From positions 30,804,865 through 30,868,864 of the forward strand of contig OX235275.1 of the NCBI GenBank assembly GCA_944472155.2: a DNA stretch of 64,000 nt, written 5' to 3'. This document shows positions 59,001 through 64,000 of the stretch, one piece after another (position 1 is the stretch's first letter; every line of letters starts with the position of its first letter). A program made the position numbers and the translations under genes. This DNA is from Trichobilharzia szidati. Its lineage: Eukaryota; Platyhelminthes; Trematoda; Strigeidida; Schistosomatidae. The notes under the pieces were generated by a model that saw only the letters and a program-made list of their open reading frames with translations, was not told the origin of the DNA and made no database searches.

Positions 59001-62000
59001 TGCGGATTATGTCAGGCACTAACCTGTTCATTACCTTTATTCATTAGTGATGTGCGGATTTCTGTGACCTCGCATTAAGCTTACTGAAATCCATTTCTCC
59101 TATCAGCATTTCAAAACTAGGAACGATCGCAACATTTCGGGCAGATTCCATATCTTCACTTATTTTGAGGATCGAGTCACTAGGTAAAAAGCAATCCTGA
59201 AAATGAGAGTGACACGTTCTGCTAACTGAGTGTATTTTTCAATATTATTATACTTACATCCACCACTAATCTTTCCATTAATCATAACACCCTTCTCAAG
59301 AGACTATGATTATTTAACTCTAGTACTGGCTACTGCAGTAATGCATACATTAAAAAACACATACTTGCATTCAGGCAGGTAATGCCGCATAGAATGTCCC
59401 AATGTGTCGGTTTATCTGGTGACTTATTGGGAAATACTTGCAAGGTGCTGTATACTTTATGACCGAGACAGACACAAGGAAATGCAATGCTATTACTACA
59501 GTTGGCGTAATAAAAATGTCGAGGCTTTTCAAGAACATTTGCTCAATCCATGGTGTGAAGGTAAAAAATTCAGAAGAAATTAACAGCATGCAGTAGTCAC
59601 AAATCAACCCTGGATAGTGGAAATTGTTGTTTTGATGATGAGGTCATGCCAATGATCACGGACAATACTATTCGTACTAGCGCGAGATCTTATACCCACA
59701 TCTTTTACAGTATTTGTTTCACGTAGACCGGAGACATATCAAAACACTAGGTTGACCATACAAAATACGAAGTATATTTCGGTACTAGAATCACAGTATG
59801 AGGATGATTGCGTAACTCGCTAGACATCGTGCACAAATGAACAAACGTAACACGACAGCGTCCCGAATGGCGTGGATGCATGAGGACGTGCCTTCAGCTA
59901 GACACGTCTAACTGGACAGTGGTTAGCATCCACTGTGGAGTGACGAATGCTTTCAAGTCATAATTTTGGGAATCATCTACCTCAAGAACTTTTTCGGCCT
60001 ACTCGCTATGCCTAATGCACGGCATGGAGCATTCATGCACTTAAGGATGCTATTGTGTGACGCCAAGTTATTTGTGTAAAAGACCGGGGTTGTTAACTGT
60101 TCATAATCACTCAACTTTTCTGACCTCAAAAAATACTCCGTATTTGGGACGATCCTTCTGATGTTTTGATTCACCCTCAGCCTATGTAGAATAATAAGAT
60201 ATAATAATTTTGTTAAGGCTTTATTTCAAACAATATGTGAAACCCAAGTGCAGATATTTTTGGCGTATTTAGTTACAAAATATTTCCTCTTCATACAAGA
60301 TCTACACATATAGTTATGATCTGAAGAATCTTATATGAAATAGGTATGTTGCATATGCAGAAAGAACTAATTCAATAGGTCTTTTCTTCATTTCCCTCAA
60401 GAATTGCACAGCGTTTGGTTGCAAACCAATTAAATATACGTGCGAGTTGATGCAGCGGTCATCTGATATAATTGCATGCTTAGAACAATAAGAAATGCAG
60501 AGGAGCTTAATCATTACGATGGATAAAAATTCTGGTAACCCAGTGATTTGAGTAGGTTGCCGTCAAAGACTTATTGGATGTAGAGGATAAGGACTTACTT
60601 TTGTATGGATCGTACCTTGAGTGGACAGCAGTATATCTTCATCTCATGAAGTACTAATTATTACTTAAACATCAGCATATGCCACAACTACTCTTGTTTA
60701 TCCAAGGCCTTTACAAACTAACCGTTGCTTCTTCAATTCGCATACCCTTCTCCCTTAGGGTTTGGTTACTCAGAAAAAATGCCCTGCTTGAGTAACACTG
60801 CATTCTCATTACAACTGTCGTACTCTTGATAGTATGACAGATACGGTAAGCATTATGCGGTTCAAATGCACATTGCAATTCTAAGGTATGAATGACTTAT
60901 GCTTGCATTTACTCTCTAAATGTTTCTAAATAATATTTTACCCTTATTTCTGTTCATTACCAACTTTATTGCCTCCCAGAACGTCCAATTTCTATGTAAA
61001 CGGCACTTAATCAAACGTGGGTGTTGTGCTTACCTGATTAATGTGTGAAAAAATGGCTGGTTATCGGTCAAGTACAGTTGTTCGCGGATAAAAAAGGGAA
61101 TTTTGAGAAGCTTGCCTAGACTAGATAGTGGTTTCCCCTTTTTACATTAAAATGGTACTGTCCTGATAACGTATGTTGAAAATCAAGTACTTAAATCATG
61201 GAAATACCAAAATGTATCAAATGTTTGTGGCACGAAAAACAACATGTTTGAATGAGTCTGTAAAAACGACACACATTTCATATAAATCGATTCGTATATA
61301 TGTCTAAATGTCGGGCAGCAGGAATCATTAGCTGGGTTTGTTTTACGGTGAAACTGTTTTTCACTCATCATAATATCAGTTTATTCATGATTAAATATTT
61401 ATCACTGAATGGCATCGCAGCCACTGAAGGTGATACTTTTACCCCATCAGAGAGAGACTCAATCTGTTTACACATTTGGCCTGTGAACATAAGTTAAACA
61501 GGTCTATTTTGGTATTACGTTAGACAAATTATTTGCAAATACACTTAAAGAGTATTCATACGTATTAGAGCGAAAGGTAGTTCATGAGGCAGTTTTTGTG
61601 GTATTATTATTAAGCAAGGGCAAGCTAGGGATCCAATAGTCGTACTTTTTTCATGGGCGCACCGTCAATGAATATTCTCCGCTCGTTTCTCTATTCTATA
61701 GGCGGTAATAATATCGAAGAAGTTCTGACTTCCATTCACCTTGCTGTGTCTTATTTCATGGTTCGATACAGGGAAGCTAACGTATGACCTTTCAAGGAAA
61801 ACTGCTTTTACAAAAATCATGAACTGTACGTTGCAATACTAACTTGTAATATACGTGTCTAGATGTTTCGCAACAGTCAAGTTTCAACCAGATTCTGGTT
61901 CATGCATAGTGTCGACTGAATTGGAATGATACACCAATAATAATATTTTTGCCTACTTATAGCAGTTTTGATGCGGCGGCTGCTGACACACGCTGTGGTT

Positions 62001-63235
62001 GCCTGTGACACATGCAGGCAGGATAGTTTTTGTTAGTCTCTGAATCTTGCCGAAAGCACAGGGTTTTCCGCAACACTCAGCTTCGTGGACAGTATGAACT
62101 CTTGCATGAACGTAGTCTAGATTTCTAACGACTAAGTGATTTAACATAGTAAGATGCATCGCCTCGTCGATCAGGGGAAACGCAAGTGCTGCTTGAACTA
62201 TGAAGTCACCCAGCAGCAACATAACTGCCTTTTCAAAGTCAATGCTCAAAGGCCATTTACTGATTGAGGAAGTTTTAGTGACTGGTCACCGCCATGTTTC
62301 CAGGATTCTGTCAGCTGAAGTAGCTAAGTTTTCAATACTGACTCCTCACATAGTCACAAGCGCAGTCTGCAACGTAACGCAACAACATGCCAAATTGCAA
62401 GGATGCTTGACTGCGTACCTTAAGCCTAGGAAATTTACTTAAACAATGAAGGCCAGTATTCATTGATGACTGGCTTTAGTCTATTAATTTTGGGGAGCTA
62501 TTTTCAGTAATAATTATCCACTAAGTGAGATAGAACTCAAGGTTTCATGCATCTGATTTCACCCTTTCCGAACCAAGCTGGAGAATATGCCTGAATACGT
62601 AGACAAACCTAGCTAATCCCTTCTTCCTGATAATTTTAACCACAGCAGCAGTTGGAACGGTATAAGCATAAAGAGGGCATAAGATTGGGCGGGAAGTCAC
62701 TCAGTCAAGGGACGAACACTGGGCGGTTGACTGAAAGATAAGAACAAATGTCCAGATTGGGAAGTTTCCTTCATCAATCTACTAGGCGTTGGATACAATG
62801 TCCGTAGGAGTATCACATTCGAAATGTAGACGCAAATTAATGGCTTCTTCTCTACCATTGTCAATTCATATTTGCAACCGACATAACATATTTTGGCTCG
62901 TCTAAACTTATCTGGGAATTCATCCTCACTTAGCATGTTCCGGATGCTGTGGTTTTCTTTCTTCACGCATTCCTCAGACGAAATCAACTTTGCTGTAAGC
63001 ATGCGATAAAATTACGTTTACGAATGTAAGGATGTGTGTATACTAGGCTTTGATATCTAGCTTTCTCAGTGTGATTCTTTTAGCGGAAACATCCTTTCTT
63101 CTTTTTAGTGGGACGTTGAGAATGCACAAAGAGGTGAAATGAGCCTCTGAGTGGGCATCATTACAGTGTTCCTAAAATTAAATCCCTACGCAGACCTTCA
63201 TCGTGGACTACAAAAGTGTTATCTATATAACAGTA
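56097..63235. other. Largely unassigned region upstream of PAAF1
   Basis: No gene or named repeat family is convincing. Short protein-like stretches occur on the - strand at 57597-57851, 61953-62249 and 62697-63002. A diverged piece of the ~480-bp repeat may lie at 59180-59345. The missing N-terminal PAAF1 exon(s) should lie in or beyond this region. Confidence 0.4.
60599..60636 (-). CDS. Weak candidate for the preceding PAAF1 exon
   Basis: The - strand reads DEDILLSTQGTIHTK up to a consensus donor AAA|GTAAGT (donor complement at 60594-60598), phase 0 as required. The human protein has ...TTFSRIHTK directly before the same blade. Against it: an in-frame TGA lies just upstream, the acceptor would be poor and the exon would be only about 38 nt. 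Confidence 0.25.
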
Positions 63236-63249
63236 GCACAATTCAAATT

Positions 63250-63595
63250 TTCCACACTGAAGATCAAATAACGAGAAAGAATTAGCGATGGGAGACTCTG
63301 GAGAAGAACCAGCCAAGAAATTGTTAACCAACAAATATGCAGAAGGAGATGGACCGGATGCACACTAAGAAGACCTTTGAATGACACTGTATCTCAGGCC
63401 ATCGCTAGGGTAGAACTTAGATGGAAAATAACCAGTTTGTTGGCCGTTTGGTATCGACATGGACGAGAACATGTGAAGAGAAAATGAGGGCATGCGATCA
63501 ATCATGGAGCCAGCTGAGGACGATGGACAAGAAAATGATGAAATGGAGATGTGCTGTCCAGGCATTATATTTCACTAGAAACCTAAGCGAATAAC
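63250..63595 (+). mobile_element. RTE-A LINE 3' end
   Basis: CACTGAAGATCAAATAACGA, GAAGGAGATGGACCGGATGC, CATGGAGCCAGCTGAGGACG and GAAATGGAGATGTGCTGTCC are the RTE-A 3' region, as at 9.0-9.3 kb. Confidence 0.8.
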
Positions 63596-63639
63596 AGACT
63601 AACTCAACAGTTCTATTTTTACTCAAGTATTGGTTTTTA

Positions 63640-63990
63640 GGGATTCGGTTGACTGGTTACAGGATTTCATCTTGGGCTGACATTGGTTAGAGAACCATTG
63701 GAAAACCTGGGAGTACTACTAGATAGCTGTTTCGTACGCACCCACCAGGATTCGAACCCAGGACCTTCTGGTTACAAGGCGAGCTCGTATACCATTAAGC
63801 CACTGGGACCCGATCCAATGGCCCATGAATTCTAACTTCTGCCAATGAGATGCTCCCTGGCGACTGGTCCTATTCAGATAGGTAGTTACCTGGGGTTCCA
63901 GTGGGAAGTCGTGACCAGAAGGGTGCAGCAGGTCGGGTGTGAGGAAAAATACTCGCCGAAGACATTAGCTAGCGGTTGCGCTATGTCGTG
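63640..63990 (-). mobile_element. SINE II with well-preserved tRNA-like head
   Basis: The - strand head is GGGTCCCAGTGGCTTAATGG (A box), CTCGCCTTGTAACCAGAAGG and CCTGGGTTCGAATCCTGGTG (B box). The loop CTTGTAA resembles a tRNA-Thr(UGU) anticodon loop, although the stem no longer pairs. The body extends left to ~63640 (TGGTTCTCTAACCAATGTCA). Confidence 0.8.
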
Positions 63991-64000
63991 AATTGTCAGA

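Noticed and set aside
61953..63002. - strand ORFs of 98 and 101 codons with protein-like composition (DEAMHLTMLNHLVVRNLDYV; SEDEFPDKFRRAKICY)
   Set aside because: No family was recognised, there is no splice context and they are not joined to each other. Listed only as part of the unassigned region.
1..64000. CRISPR arrays, prokaryotic operons, rRNA genes
   Set aside because: No regularly spaced repeats, Shine-Dalgarno-linked ORFs or rRNA signatures were seen. The sequence is plainly eukaryotic nuclear DNA.

Overview
This window looks like nuclear DNA of a blood fluke (genus Schistosoma). The evidence is a host gene with 34-35 nt introns at its 5' end and kilobase introns towards its 3' end, tRNA-derived repeats that carry a hammerhead-ribozyme core, and a dense mixture of CR1/Jockey-like, RTE-like, Penelope-like and Ty3/gypsy retroelements. 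The species cannot be fixed from the sequence alone.

Two host genes are readable and they converge tail to tail. (1) NOG1/GTPBP4, the nucleolar GTP-binding protein of 60S ribosome assembly, lies on the + strand at 20822-42872. It has nine exons that join in frame to a 680-residue protein. (2) PAAF1 (Rpn14-like), a WD-repeat proteasomal-ATPase-associated factor, lies on the - strand at 43113-56096. Five exons are resolved and the N-terminal exon(s) are not. The stop codons are 240 bp apart, so the 3' UTRs probably abut or overlap.

Layout. 1-2.6 kb: a long CR1/Jockey-like LINE ORF cut by the window edge. 3.6-4.15 kb: a foldback pair of hammerhead-bearing SINE-like units. 4.15-5.93 kb: a degenerate Ty3/gypsy pol. 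7.1-9.35 kb: a 5'-truncated RTE-like LINE (called RTE-A here). 9.3-20.7 kb: gene-poor DNA with a ~400-480 bp repeat seen three times, a gypsy integrase remnant, LINE remnants and one exon-like relic. 20.8-42.9 kb: NOG1, with introns 5-8 packed with SINEs, LINEs and three Penelope-like fragments. 43.1-56.1 kb: PAAF1, with introns filled by the same families. 56.1-63.2 kb: mostly unassignable. 63.2-64 kb: an RTE-A 3' end followed by a tRNA-like SINE.

The most notable items are a GC-AG 35-nt intron in NOG1, an intact hammerhead core inside a foldback, a Penelope-like insertion bounded by a 17-bp target-site duplication, a tRNA-derived SINE whose 3' end copies the RTE-A LINE tail, and repeated head-to-head pairing of SINE copies. 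Family labels RTE-A, RTE-B, SINE I, SINE II and SINE IV are mine for this window. Boundaries of degenerate repeats are approximate. All splice sites were read by eye from reading frame, GT/GC-AG rules and remembered family conservation; no search was run.
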